NCBI GenBank assembly: GCA_021234155.1
Contig: JAJEKV010000011.1
Location: forward strand, 19,544,677 to 19,608,676
DNA: 64,000 nt
Origin: Isoetes taiwanensis
Lineage: Eukaryota; Streptophyta; Lycopodiopsida; Isoetales; Isoetaceae
Direction of reading: 5' to 3'
In this document: positions 46,319-58,654 of the stretch, piece by piece
Layout of the letters: every line of letters begins with the position of its first letter
Position numbering within the stretch: position 1 is the first letter of the stretch
Position numbers and translations under genes: made by a program
The notes under the pieces: model-generated
The model's database searches: none
The model's input: the letters and a program-made list of their open reading frames with translations, nothing else
Told to the model about the DNA's origin: nothing

Positions 46319-47400
46319 GTATTACCTATTTGAACTTCTATACAATACATTTCAGCATGACTGAAAGACAGTTGGGTAGATACAGGAAGATATACTACAG
46401 TCACAAGCTTTTGGCATATCTGTATGGCACTTTGCTCCTGCTTAAAGCAACCAATTCCTTTTTATATGTGATATGCCCTTTCTTTGATGTTTTTAGCATG
46501 CGGCTAATATAAGCTAATAGATGTCCGTCTTGCATGAGCATAGCGCCAATGGCATTTCCAATAGTGTTTGAACATGTTAGAAAAGGTTTATTCTACTCTA
46601 CCAGCACTAATACTGGTTCGGTTGCCATCCTTTTCTTCAAAATTTGAAAAGCTTCCTTAGCCCCCTTAACCCAAACAAAAGATACATCCATTTTCAGAAA
46701 CCTATTAAGTGAAAGTGTTCATAATCGAGTCTTTTCAAAGCTCAGAGAAACATCCGTTAAGAGAACCGCATTTTGGTTGGATGGGAATAATTCCTTCTTA
46801 ATCAACTTTTTTAATTTGGGATTATCCGGTATGGCCAAAAAAGTTTTTGGAATTTTTTTAAGATTGATTTTCTAAGGTTTTCAAAGTTTTGGCCGCCGGA
46901 AAAAATTCTGACACACCAAAAATCGGAAAATATTTTGGTCTTTGGGTTTTTGCAGATAGAAATGCCTAATATGGGCGGTGCCAGATTCGGATGCATGCCA
47001 CGATTGCTCGGATCATTCACGGTTTCCATAGTATTCCGGCCAAATAGTTGCATTTACATGCACTCAGAAGATGATTCATGCACTGCATAAACGTTCGGGC
47101 TTCTGGGAACCTGGTTGCCATTTTAGCAAAAGGGCTCCTTCCTCGGATGGAGCTTATCCTTTGTGCATGGAGCGTATGGATTTGGGCCGCTTGAGCCTTG
47201 CTACTTACTGTTCTGAGCAGATTTTTTGTTCGTCATTGCAGAGATGGTAGCTAGGGATATGTGGGCAAGATCTGGATTCATCCTGCTCCTAGATACTGAA
47301 GATATTGATGTATATTTGCACCGTCAATTCATGTCATTTCCTTAACTTACATCATTTTTATTATTCTATACTTCATAGATTATGCATCCAAAATCCAGAT
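46319..47400. other. Spacer without recognised genes
   Basis: No convincing exon or transposon end. 46840-46950 contains cggaaaa phrases loosely similar to 32220-32330. Confidence 0.4.
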
Positions 47401-50400
47401 CTTTATTCCAGTATCCTCAATTGAGGCTTCTTTCTTTGCAACGCTCTAAGTTGCAGTGTCATTTAAACAGGGTTTGTCTTTCTTATAAAAAATTGCTCAG
47501 TGATGGTAACTTTTAGAAGTCGTCATGGAGGCGTCAATGGTCCATTTACAGATTTGTAAGCCCCTCTGCATTTCTTTAAATAGACTTGCAGCTATGATGC
47601 AGTGGCAAAGAATGAGCCTGTTTTGCATTTCCTTAAAGAGACTTGCAACTATGATGCAGTGGCAAAGATGAGCATAGTCTAGCAAACGTTGTGCCAGTCA
47701 AAAGGAATTTGCAAGAATCATCACAAGTAGGAGTGGAGATCAGTGCAACACTCCATTTCTCTCCCTTTAAACGTCAGAGGTCTAAGGTGGTAGAAATTCC
47801 TTAGACTACAGAAACATTTTGCAAGCATTGAATGTTCTTATATTATGATTTCTTCTTGAGCATCAATTACGGTTATTGTATCGGACGATGAAATAAATTT
47901 GTCGATTGTTGTTTCAGGATGATGTCTTTAAGGAAGCATTATTCACGACCCATCATTTATCTGATGGAGATTTATCTGATGGAGGTAATATTTTTTCCTG
48001 AGTCCTAAGCAGTATTATCATGTAGCTTTGGTTGGCTTTATCTACAACTCTCTAGATTAAGAAGGAAAAGATTTGATCAGCATAGGTTGCTTCTATTATA
48101 GGTACCAGACTATCTAGGTAAGTAAATAGTTTGGCCCCGGTGGAATAAGAAAGCCCCATTTTAAAGTGGATTAAGAGATGCCAGCCTAATTGCTTCCAGT
48201 GAAATAACAAAACCCCATGTTAAATTGGATTAATGGATGCCGGCTTCATACAATATGACGGAACCTCGACCCATGACTACAAGAAGAGGATATTAGAGTC
48301 AGTTTTAGCGTCTGAACTTAATCATAAGCTTGAACAGAAAAAAATAGAAAAAAACCCTTCTATTATGATGAATTCCATCTTTTTGCTAGAAATTATAGAG
48401 AGCACTCATGGATCTTTCCTGTTTTATGTGTTATGTGCAGGCTACAGCAGTGTTTGAACTTACATCATATATGCTGCAACAGTTTATTTATCGCAGACAT
48501 AAATTCATGCAGATCTGATGAAAGAAACCAGATACATAAATATGGGCTCCTAGCCTTGGTATTCCAAGTTTTATCAATTTTATTTGTGGAGGATCTGTAT
48601 GCAAGGTCTCTCTTCTGGTCAGGGCAACTCCATCTTTCAAAGCTCCATGCCATCAAAGCTATGGTCATCAGATTCTAAAAGGTATGTTGCAAGGAGCTAC
48701 GTTGAGATATGGCTATGTAGATTTTGTCTCTTCTTCTCCCTACATTTGAGGCCGCCGCTGCTCATGTCCGATTTTCTTGCCTTCTACTTCCCCTCATAAA
48801 CGGGTCCAACACCTTGAAGTTCTGGATCTATCACACTGGCTGAATTGTAGATATCTTAAATCTTTCCATCGTGACCATTAGATGCTTCAAAAGAAGGATC
48901 TTTTGTACATTGCCTTAATGAGACGTCAAGTTTGCTGCATGTTCTATGCAAATTCTTCTTTCAAATCCACCTCATGTCTTCAGTATGCATCTGCTGCTTT
49001 TTAGAGAGTAAATGTTTGAAGACTTTTTTTTAAATATTGATTGAAAACAGAGTTCCAAGTCACCCTTGAGCTTAGATGCAATATTAGTTGTCTTTGGTTT
49101 CGCGATTTCTGTTTTCAAGAAGCTTCAATGGTACTATGACTTTAGGCCTCTTAGATGCATGATTTGTTTTCCATGCTATGAAATTCAATGATAGCATCCA
49201 GGTTTTTGCATGTAGGATAAACATAGAAATATGGAGCTCTCCATTTAGTCTTCACATGATTGTAATCTCGTGGTCTATTTTACATGCTTACGCACCATTT
49301 GAACATTTTTGTTGAAAAAAAGAAAGTGCATGCAGCTCCTTTTTCTTCCATCTGTTAATGCGTAAATTCTAGATGCTATTATCAAATGTTTTGAACTTCC
49401 ACTTTGTTATAACTACAAACTTTAATCTGAGAACTGGAAGTATATAGCAAAAAATGGATTTGTTCAGGAGGTCTACTTGAATCCATTTATCTCTTGGTTC
49501 CATTCCTATTTTAAGACCGTAATCACCAGTGCTTCAAGTTCTTCCATCCATCAAATGGTAGACATTCTGTGCATATCTTTCTTAATGTGAGTATGGAATT
49601 GTCTTGGACTCTCTTTTGCCCAAGGAAGCAAGGTTTATTAGTGTAGAATTTTTATGAGGCAAGCAAGTCTAAATTTCAGATTAATCCATTACAGAACTAT
49701 GTTCCATCATTAATTTGGAAATGGTTTAAGAATTCATTCATTGCAGGCATTATGAGCCGATTTTGGAGTATGGTTCCATCATGAACTCAAAGTCCTTGCT
49801 TCTCATGATATAATAGCATTATATATCTTGAAACCTTGCAGGAGCTTCATTGCAGCAGAAGCAGTAGCTAGACCTTGCCTTCATGGATCGGTGAAAAAAC
49901 TATGCGAGTAAAAGTAGGTAATGATATTGTTTGTTGCTAGGAAAATCCGGAGTTAGTATTTACTGTGTGTCTAAACAAAACATTAATTGGTACAGGTTAT
50001 TTGGCAAAGGATTATGAAGGCAGAAGGGAATCATATGATGTTGCTTTAAATGGAAGCTTATACTCTAGGTATTGCATGCCCAACCATATTCTTCAACTTA
50101 GTAGATATCACTAAGTACATTTCTTTGTTAATTATGTTGAGGACTCTTTGATCATTTGTACATTTTGAACCATTGTGGCTATTTTGATTACATATTTGTT
50201 TCTGGATTGGTTGAGCTATAATGCTAGAATTGAACTGAAAATCCTAGCACAAAAAACGATCTCCTTTTACTCATCCCATCAAATTATAATTATGCCCAAC
50301 TGATGGTTTATGCAATATTAGCCCCATCATGCAATACTTATGAGACCTATCGAAACCTATTTGCGATGGAAAAGGCTGATTCTTATTGCATTCTGGATGT

Positions 50401-52060
50401 CTTGGAGGAGAGGTCAATGCTTTGATATTCAAATTCATCTTCTATTCTCCAATAGGCACACTATTGTGTGAGCAAAGTTTAATGCCTCATTTTATTTATT
50501 AGTATAGATTTTTATCTGAGGCAAGCGAGTCCGAATTTTGGACTATGTTCCATTATGATTTTGGAGATCATTTACTGCAGGCATTATGAGCCGATTTTGG
50601 AGTATTGTTCCATCATGAACTTGGATTCCTTGCTATCCACAATGTAAGCTTTAGATGCCTTGAAACTTTGCAAGAGCTTCATTGCGACAGATGCGGTAGC
50701 TAGATCTGGCCTTCTTGGATCAGTAAAAGAACTGTGCCAGTAAAAGTAGGTAATGATATTGTTTGCTATCTAAGAAATTACGCATTCTGTCTGGCTGCAT
50801 AGACTTCTATGGTTGATACAGGTTTAATAGCAACAAATTATGGATTCAGAAAGAATCACATGATGTTGCAACTCTGGCAATGAAGTTCAGCTCTTATATT
50901 TTCTACAAGGTAAGCAAAATTAGGGTTGTCTCTATTCTTTGTATTGCTATTTAATTTATTCAACTTATGCATATTCTCTTATTTCATTGCTTGCAATTAG
51001 ACAATGTGCAGAATAGGCTTTCTTGGGCTGTATTGCGAATGCAAGGATCCAGAATTAGGATCGGAAGAGAAAGTCGAATATGAGTATTGCTAATTTCCTA
51101 TGTTGCAGAATGTGCTACTAGAGCTAATAAATTTTGCTAAAGCATGTGATTGCTCTAACAACATGCACTATGTTTTAAGTTTTTAGAGGTTTGATCTCTG
51201 CTTTGTAAGTTTGAATGTTAAATGTATTGTTTAAGAGGAAGAAGTAGATTGTACTGCCTTTCTAAGGACAATGGCTAATAAAGCTGGCTGTTTAAATATC
51301 CTAAACTCCTTTGAGTTAGAAATCCTTCTGTAGTAAATGGATCCTCCATCTTGCTTGCACATTGTTCAATTTGTGAAGATGCAATTATGGTATAGGCACA
51401 TGAGATCACCATGTATGATGTTTCTGCAACTGGCCATCATGGAGGCCCGAGAAAGATTTCAAACAAGGTTAAAGGTAGCTTGATTTTCCTTTTCCTGTCA
51501 GTTTCTATTGTGTATATAAGGCATATCTTTGGAGAATCCCGATGGGAAATCCCGATGATTATAAAGGCTCCTCTAGAATGTCATGATGAAGAGGCAAATT
51601 TAGGAACAAAACGTGATCAAGAAACGATGTGCATCAATTTAAGCTAGACAACAAGGTAATTTTTCATGCATTTTGGTAGTAATATATTCTGTTTAGTTGA
51701 TTCTTGATTGTTGATTAGCAGGCAACTGAAGATTACACCTAGCATTCTTGCAGATCTATTGCAAAGCTTCAAAACTGTTAAATGGCGAGGGGAATCTAGA
51801 ACTAGAATCTGCATTGGAGGCTGCCCCGGCATCCTCCTATGCAGGCACTTCATGATTCTTTGGAGGGGCACATCGGTCTCCGAGAGATTTATATCCCAAA
51901 TGACTCGAGCAAAGACTATATGCACCAGCACATGTAAGACCTTTTCAACATTTCTAACCTTGGTCTAGAAATTCCCAAAAGTAGTATTGTCACATGTAAA
52001 GCTTTTATTTGATGCAACGATGACATAGCTTCTACGATCATATTTTCATTTTGTAGAGCT
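47400..52060 (+). other. Series of exon-like modules without a long reading frame
   Basis: Several short blocks are bounded by acceptor-like and donor-like signals on the plus strand. One starts after ttgtttcag at about 47918 (GATGATGTCTTTAAGG) and ends before gtaatatt. Paired blocks starting gcattatgagccgattttgg end at gtaggtaatgatattg (about 49746-49918 and 50581-50747). Another starts after acag at about 50823 and ends before gtaagc. One after caattag at about 51000 is open for 29 codons (MCRIGFLGLYCEC...) to a stop, and one follows gattagcag at about 51721. The blocks do not join into a protein I recognise. A spliced noncoding RNA, a decayed gene or captured exons are all possible. Confidence 0.3.
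49600..50940. repeat. Diverged tandem duplication of about 830 bp
   Basis: 49620-50070 and 50470-50930 share, in order, an attagt.tagaatttttat/gaggcaagc block, the gcattatgagccgattttgg block, agcttcattgc...gtagctaga...cttcttggatc.gt.aaa, gtaggtaatgatattgtttg and a following acag-bounded block ending in ctctag/acaag. The exon-like blocks are better conserved than the sequence between them. Confidence 0.7.
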
Positions 52061-52154
52061 TACTTATTGTTTAATTGATGAGTATATTTAGGCGAAGCAA
52101 ATGTGTATAATTAGGGGAAATAACCTCGCATTACCAATCATCCAGGAAACAACC

Positions 52155-52232
52155 TTGCAACGATGACATTGCTTCAACTATGATGTTGCTTCAACGATGA
52201 CGTTGCTTCAACTATGGCGTTGCTTCATCTTC
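52155..52232. repeat. 17-bp minisatellite, four units
   Basis: Four successive units of the form atgaYRttgcttcaacK. The last unit is diverged. Confidence 0.8.
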
Positions 52233-52328
52233 ATGCTAAAGCCGGAGTGCTCATTATATCATCATATATTTGACACAACTTGCACTTGCTCTCCAAGGCC
52301 ATTTTAGTTACAAAATGCTTTTCAGGTT

Positions 52329-52364
52329 GGTGCTAAAGCCCGGCAACGCCGGGCATCCATAACT
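52329..52364 (+). mobile_element. Helitron-like 3' terminus
   Basis: The stem-loop GCCCGGCAACGCCGGGC (about 52338-52354) is followed about 8 nt later by CTAG and a T (atccataaCTAG|T). This matches the Helitron rule of a GC-rich hairpin near a CTRR end inserted before T. No Rep/helicase coding region is visible upstream, so the element would be non-autonomous. A 5' TC end was not identified; the exon-like modules at 47.4-52.1 kb could be its cargo. Confidence 0.5.
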
Positions 52365-52564
52365 AGTTGCTATTAAGGTTCATTACTTTGTGACAATTTT
52401 TTTGCAACGAGAATCCCCTTCTCTCCCTCTCCTATTTCTTAACAGCCTTATGCGCTCTATTCTAGATTGAATACATGAACTACATGTTTTTTTTTAAGGC
52501 ATCAATTGAAAACTTAACTTTGAGATTTTGTGCAAATGTGAACATAAGAATTTTATAAAGTCAT

Positions 52565-54325
52565 CAAAAGGAAGGAAGGAAGGAAGGTTCTTTTATCGTC
52601 CGCGGAGGCCAATCGGCCTATGAGACCCAAATTACACAGGTGCAGCAAGCCCGTTGCTACCCGGATTAAAAAACCCCCCCTTACGAGGGAAAAACCGTCG
52701 CAGCCTGCTGGCAGCTGTACAAATATACATATACGCATGAATTCTCGGCACCTCAGATAGGTGCCTACGTGCAGAGGTGAGTCCGCAGATCCAAAACCTC
52801 CTGGAGGTAGGAGCCAAGGGATCGAACTGACGGCGTACTGAGTAGCTTGTGCAGGGGCAGACCAGGTCGCACCAAGAGAACGTAGCGAGCTCGAATCTAA
52901 CTATAGGCTGGACAGCCCTGGAAGGCATGGCTTTCATCCTCAACAACCCCCAGTGGGCAACACTGACAAAGCCTGTCCTGGCGCGGCTCTCCAACCCACC
53001 GACCTGTCTCAAGCCGAAGATGGTGGGCCCCTGTTCGAATGGACGCGATGATCTTGCGCTTCTTCATGGGCAACTGAGAACGCAGGTAGAGCTGTGGGCC
53101 TCGAACCAGGGTGGAGTTTATGTGCTGCTTGTAGTGTGCCATCTTTACCTGTTCTAGAGCATGGTGGTCCCAGAGCTTCCCCAGGAAACAAGAGTCCAAG
53201 TACCCCCTCATCCTATCCCGGCCGGCGTCTGTGTGCACCTAGACGCACCTATGTGCATCTACGTTCCAGCGTGCCAGTCACTGGGCTCTCTTGTCCTTTC
53301 AACAAGCCCTGAGTCATTGCGGGCTCATCGCCACAGCGTAAGCCAAGTGCAGGAGCCGAGTGTCGCCCATGCTGGCCACCTTCTGGAAATAAACAATGTG
53401 TCTATCGAGGGCCGCATGCTGCAGGGACATGAATCCTGTCTCCTGCAACAAGATCTGATATGGAACTGAGGACTTGACCCCAAGTGCCCGCGTCAAAAAT
53501 GCCTTTTGGACCTGCTCTAAGTCGTTTCAAGTCGCCAAAGACACGACTGGGCCCCACACCTCGACCCCATACAGAAGAACTGGCTCCACCAGTGCCTGGA
53601 ACAAATGTGACTGTTGGCCCCAGTCATACAGCTCTACCCTGTGACTATTGTTTTGCATTGCGTACAGCGCCTTCCAACCTGCGGTCACCCGAAGGCGAAT
53701 GGATGCATCCCAATACATTGAGGACGGAAATTCCACCCCCAGGTACTTGTAGCTGGGTGTGACCTCTACCATCTGCCCCTGATAAGTGAGCGCCGGAGGT
53801 GCTAGATGACGTGAGGAGGATATGAGGACCACCTTAGTCTTGGCCAGGTTGACACGCATGTCTGTCGCCTGACAGAATGTGTCCAGGGCATCTAGGTGTG
53901 CCTGCATATCCTCTGGTGTATGGGCCAAGAGGTCCACATCATCCGCATAGATGAGCTGCCGGATGACCTGGTGCAAAAGCTGTATACCGTCCCCCCCCAT
54001 TGGCAGCAAGCCAAGCTTCCAATAGGTCAATGTAAAGTCCAAAGAGTGTGGGTGAGAGAGGACATCCTTGCCTAACTCCAATGCTGCTGGCAAATGACTG
54101 TCCTTCCGGTTGCATGCGGCCTGTGCAGCTCTCATACAGTCTGTACACTGCGTTCTGCAGATCCATAGGGAGTCCCAGATGGTGCAATTTTGCCCACAAC
54201 TTTTCCCGGGGTACTGTGTCGAAAGCTTTTGCAAAGTCCACAAAACAGCAGTACAGGTCCTCCCGACGGTTCCTGCTGTCCTCGACCAGGGCCCTGAGTG
54301 TGAAGATGTGATCAATAGTCGAATG
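52565..54325 (-). mobile_element. LINE-A, 3' half, inactive
   Basis: Minus-strand LINE-A with the RT segments FAKAFDTVPREKLWAKLHH (about 54230), SIGVRQGCPLSPTLFGLYID (about 54070), the catalytic box RQLIYADDVDLLAHT (about 53950), YKYLGVEFPSSMYWD (about 53740), VEPVLLYGVEVWGP and the C-terminal finger (CQCCPLGVVEDESHAFQGC, about 52935). A run of C near 53990 shifts the frame between the RT motifs. The 3' region has the hairpin (about 52640-52715), the terminal motif and a TTCC tail (plus-strand aaggaaggaaggaagg from 52567). It is truncated at 54325. Confidence 0.9.
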
Positions 54326-54344
54326 TCACTTCTCTACTGTAAAT

Positions 54345-55020
54345 TCTAGCCAATCTGCTTCTCTTGCTCTAGAGTTCTCAATATCTTATATAAATTCATC
54401 TGTAACAGCACAAAGTTCTCATAGGGTGAGTTGTTTCCCTATCTTTTTTGGCCAATGTATAGAAGCCTCATAGTTGTCCATATCTGTGTCGAACTTAGTA
54501 GATCCCTGACCCTTAAGGAAGTCCAAATATTTTGTCATAATCAGAGTAAGGATTATTAGAATCAATAATGTTTAAATTGGATACAAAAATATCAAAGGAG
54601 CCAGAGTGGCAAAGAGAGAAGACATTATATCTCTTAGACAAGGACAGTAGATTAGTCAAATTTTTTTGAGCCACAAGCCAAATAAAGAAGCTGATCTTTG
54701 GGGTACAGTAGGAATTCCAGATGTTTTTGAAAAGAGAGAGAATTCCTGTATGATCTAAGAACCATTTTTCCATGGCTTTGACAGGTGCATCGACTTGACT
54801 CAAAGAGGAATAAATTTCACTAACCTTGTAGATATGTTTCCCTTTTAGAGTCCATCCCGAAGTACTGTTATAAGCATTGAAATTCTTGAAAGGAGCAAGA
54901 ATATTCTTAAAGTGAGCATATAATTTCGTGTCACTAGAAGTGCCCCTAATAATCGATTTCAAGGAAGTCCAAGAAATAAATGAATGAGATTTACCTTCGT
55001 TTCGCAGAATAGAAGGTAAA
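54345..55020 (-). mobile_element. L1-like LINE fragment (zf-RVT region)
   Basis: A minus-strand open segment (54513-54962) encodes MEKWFLDHTGILSLFKNIWN followed by CTPKISFFIWLVAQKNLTNL, the spacer and zf-RVT start typical of L1-like LINE C-termini. It is similar in kind to LINE-B and LINE-C but not an obvious duplicate. Both ends are missing. Confidence 0.7.
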
Positions 55021-55205
55021 TGAGGTTCTAGAACTGCGAAGTTAGTTAGGTAGTTAGTTAGTTTGTCCTATTCCATAGTTCCTATTTAACTCCTTCCACG
55101 TCCCCTTTCTTTCTCATCAGCTCCTCTTTGTGCATCCTCCTTTTTGTAACGTCTATGCAAGCCCACCCTCCCTCCCCCTTCATCCCATATATTGTTTTGG
55201 TACAT

Positions 55206-55290
55206 AGTGAGGCCTCGTGCCTGGTTGGAGGCCCTCGTGCCTGGATGAGGCCCTCGTGCCTGGATGGATGAGGCCCTCGTGCCTGGAGGG
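55206..55290. repeat. Minisatellite of gaggccctcgtgcctgg units
   Basis: Four to five variable units of 19-24 bp (gaggccctcgtgcctggat). A reading frame through it is an artefact of the repeat. Confidence 0.85.
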
Positions 55291-55544
55291 GCCCCTAGTG
55301 GCTTGGTTTTCCTTTTTGTTGTGTATGCAGGAAGCAGGTCAAAAGCACGCACCAAATGGTTACTCATCTTGGTCAAGCGAATCGTACTCTAGTCACTTGT
55401 TAAAGATCAATTGAGAAGGCCATTTTAAACATGGAGTTTGTCTATTTGATCGTATTATTATTCTGTATATTTCACCCAACAAGGCTAGTGAGCATGAGGG
55501 TTTTTGGCTTATTACCTTATTAGAACTTTGGACCGGACATAAGT

Positions 55545-55632
55545 TAGTGATGCTATTATGGTTAGGGTTTTTCCTCGAAAACCCGCGAGGGCGAGGTTTT
55601 TTAATCCCGATCATAATGGTTTCACTAACTCG
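55545..55632 (+). mobile_element. LINE-A-type 3' hairpin, isolated copy
   Basis: The core ggtttttcctcgaaaaccc...ggttttttaatccc is the LINE-A 3' hairpin core. The outer arms gttagtgatgctattatgg and ccgatcataatggtttcactaac are imperfect inverses, forming a stem of about 25 bp. No LINE coding region or terminal ccataggcc motif follows. Confidence 0.65.
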
Positions 55633-55869
55633 TCATGTATCCACAACATGTACATTTGTTTTGTTATAAAGGAGGTGCCGATTCTTGTCCATGTGTTTCG
55701 TAGCAGTTCTAGAAATTATTATCCTTGTAGAGGTCTTTCATTCTTAAGATCCCTTTCTCAGCCCATTTATTGTAAATCCTAGGATGTGATGGCTAGCATT
55801 TTAGAGTGTTGACTTTGGAAGATAGGGGACCAAAAAGGATTTGTAGTCATAGTAGCATCAGTGGCTTTA

Positions 55870-55870
<1 letters not shown>

Positions 55871-55904
<34 letters not shown>

Positions 55905-58385
55905 AGGAAAAGGAAGGATTGTATTAATCATAAATTAGAAACATACAAAATAAGGCTCAGAGTCCAAATAGAAAATATCTGGAGAGTAACAACAGAACCA
56001 AAAAACCATCTGGAGCAGACTATTTATAGTCTTCATCTGCCCGGGGATCACCTTCAAAGCCAAATTCCACCAGCAGGAGCAGAGCTCTGTAAAGGGGGGG
56101 CAGCAGGGATCGGGAGAGACGACAGATTCAGCAGGGAGGCCGGAATTGCAGGCAGATCAAGAAAGGAATGGAGGGGCATGGCATAGCAGGGGGGTGCAAT
56201 CCAGTTAATTTCGGCCCAGGAAGGGTGAGCAGCAGCAATTCATCAAGGGAGATCTGAATTATGTCCAGAAGTACACCAGCAGCTGCTTCACATATGCCTT
56301 TATGATAGTAATACATGGATCTCAAGCAAGAAAATTGATTCTCTGTAAGAAGCCGATTATGGGCTCCAATGAACTTATGAAGGATATGTGCATTATATGC
56401 CTCTTTGAGTAAGAATTTGAGCCAGAAAGTCGCCCTTGTAGCTTGTCTGGGGGTCCCCGAGTGGTGAACAGGGTCATCATCCGGCAGAGTGGTACCCCTG
56501 AAGACCTGCACAACACTGTTCAAAAAGGCTGCAATCCACAAAGGAATTTGGGTCAATCAAGGAGTCAAAATGAACAACAAAGAAATTGGACTTGAAGGAC
56601 CCCCAAAGCAACCAATCAGTATCAAATTTCTCCAATTTTACAGCCTTATGAGCCATACCACATCTCATGAGCTCGAATTGGAAGTTAAGCTTCATCCAGT
56701 TGAGATCACACTTCCTGTTTGCCAGAGCCACATTATTTCTATGCTTCCAGACAATCCAAAAGGCTAATTGGAGGACAGTAAATTTGACATTCGAATCCTG
56801 GAGTTGGAAGAATTGGGCAATATTGGAGATGGAGTCCATATCAGGGATTCTCAGCTTAGATCCAATCCGAATCATCCACCTCCAGAAGTCCTGGATCCTT
56901 GGACAAGTGAAAATATGAAGGACAGATTCATCATGACTACTGCAAAGGGGGCAGAGAGGGCTGTGAACAGACTTGAAATTCCTCTTGATCATGTTAATAT
57001 TGCTCAAAAGAGCATTGTGAAGAACAAGCCAAGTAAAAACTTTGATTTTGGGGCAAGAGTAAGACTTCCAGCTAGAGAAGAGAATCTTCTTGAAATTCTT
57101 GAGGGAGAGACCCTGTAAGAAGGCATACTTCTTGTTTTCTGAGGGAGACGTGCATGGTAGATTTTAGACACTTTATAGCTCCTCTTGACTTTGAAAAACC
57201 AGTTCAGGGGAGAGTGACTTTCACCCTTACCGTCCTTACCCAAAAAAGGGGAGTAGGTCAGCACTACCTGCTTATAAATAGATCTATGAGTGGCACCTCC
57301 ACCAACTTTTCTCTTGATCATCTCCCAAGGAATCCACTTATCATTCTCATCAATCAGGTCTCTAACATATAAGATATTAGCATTATGCCATTTCTTATAA
57401 CATGTAGGATGACAAATGACCATAGCAGAATAAGAAGATGGAGCCATGACAGGGGACCAGAAGATCGAAGTGTCCCTCACAGAATTGGTTATTTTGTCAT
57501 GAATGAACTTTATGACAACTTTCTCCCAAGCTTCAAAAATGTTCCTGATAAGAGGGGAGGTATTTACAGCACAGTGGAAATCATAGAAGGCAGAATCTGG
57601 AAGTTGATGTTTTAAGGAGGGACTACCCAATGGTTTACTCTTGTTAAACCAGAACCTGATAAAATCCATTGCCGGGGATTGGAAACCAGAGATGGCTTTC
57701 CAGACATTCTTAGCACCTAAAATCTGGGCCTGAAGGAAGAGAGATTTACATCCCAGACCCTCAGCTTTCTTGCTGTGAGTCAGCTCATCCCAGGAGGTCA
57801 GGTGGGTACCTTGCCAGATATACTCCCTAATGCATTGCTCAATCTTATTATAGGAAGCTTTATCAGCAATCAAAGCAGAGGAGAAGTAAACATGACTGCT
57901 GGCAAGCACAGAATTAGCAATTAAAATTCTACCAGCAAGAGAAAGAGATCCTTTGAGAAGAGGTAGCTTTTTTCGAATCCTATTAATCAAGGGCTGGCAA
58001 GCAACTCTGTGAGACATGTGGGCTGCAAGGGGAAGCCCCAATAAAGTCAAGTACTGGCCATCAGGGACAAATTTGATACCATGAGTATTAAGACTAGGAT
58101 AGGAGCCATCAGTGAGAATAGAGCATTTAGCATAATTAAGATGAACTCCTGAGGCAACACCAAATTTAGTAATGCAGTCCATGAAATTATCCATATTGCT
58201 ATTGTCATCTTTAATCATGATGAAGGTATCATCAGCATACTGGAGGATGGACAACTGTTTATCAAGGTCAGGCATTTGCAGACCTTGGAGCAGACCCTTT
58301 TCTTGATAGGAGGAAACCATCTTAGAAAGCATTTCAACAGCAATTATGAATAGGTAGGGGGCCAGAGGGCACCCTTGCCTCAAGG
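55871..58385 (-). mobile_element. LINE-C (L1-like), 5'-truncated
   Basis: An uninterrupted minus-strand frame of 459 codons (57004-58383) begins inside the RT domain: RQGCPLAPYLFIIAVEML, catalytic ILQYADDTFIMIKDD, then LSLAGRILIANSVLASSHVY and YIWQGTHLTSWDELTHSKKA. After a frame change near 57005 the zf-RVT domain follows (CPLCSSHDESVLHIFTC, about 56920) with the usual AFWIVWKHRNNVA segment. The 3' end is a long A tract (plus-strand T run 55872-55903). The frame is longer and cleaner than in the other LINEs, suggesting a younger insertion. The endonuclease and RT fingers are missing, so it cannot move by itself. Confidence 0.9.
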
Positions 58386-58654
58386 TAAAAGCACGCTGTG
58401 GTGTTCCAATTCGGCTGTCCCCCCTGTCCCCCCAAAATGTGGCGTTGCATCCACCACTTTTGTGGTATGAAAGTATAATTATGGCACCGCTCAGCTGCCG
58501 GTAATTAAGAATAGAGTCCCAATTTGTGGGGGAAATTCTAATTTCAAAAACTAAAATTCAAATTCAAATTCCTATTCTTTGGCCCCTTCCTGTTCTTTGC
58601 CTACGTCCTGTTCTTTGGCTCCCTCCCTGCTGCAAGCTCCAATCCATTGTGGAT

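Noticed and set aside
54048-54349. Plus-strand frames over the 54.0-54.3 kb region
   Set aside because: They are antisense to LINE-A RT motifs (FAKAFDTVPREKL, VRQGCPLSPTLF).
57154-57615. Plus-strand frames opposite LINE-C
   Set aside because: They are antisense shadows of a 459-codon minus-strand RT frame with clear motifs.
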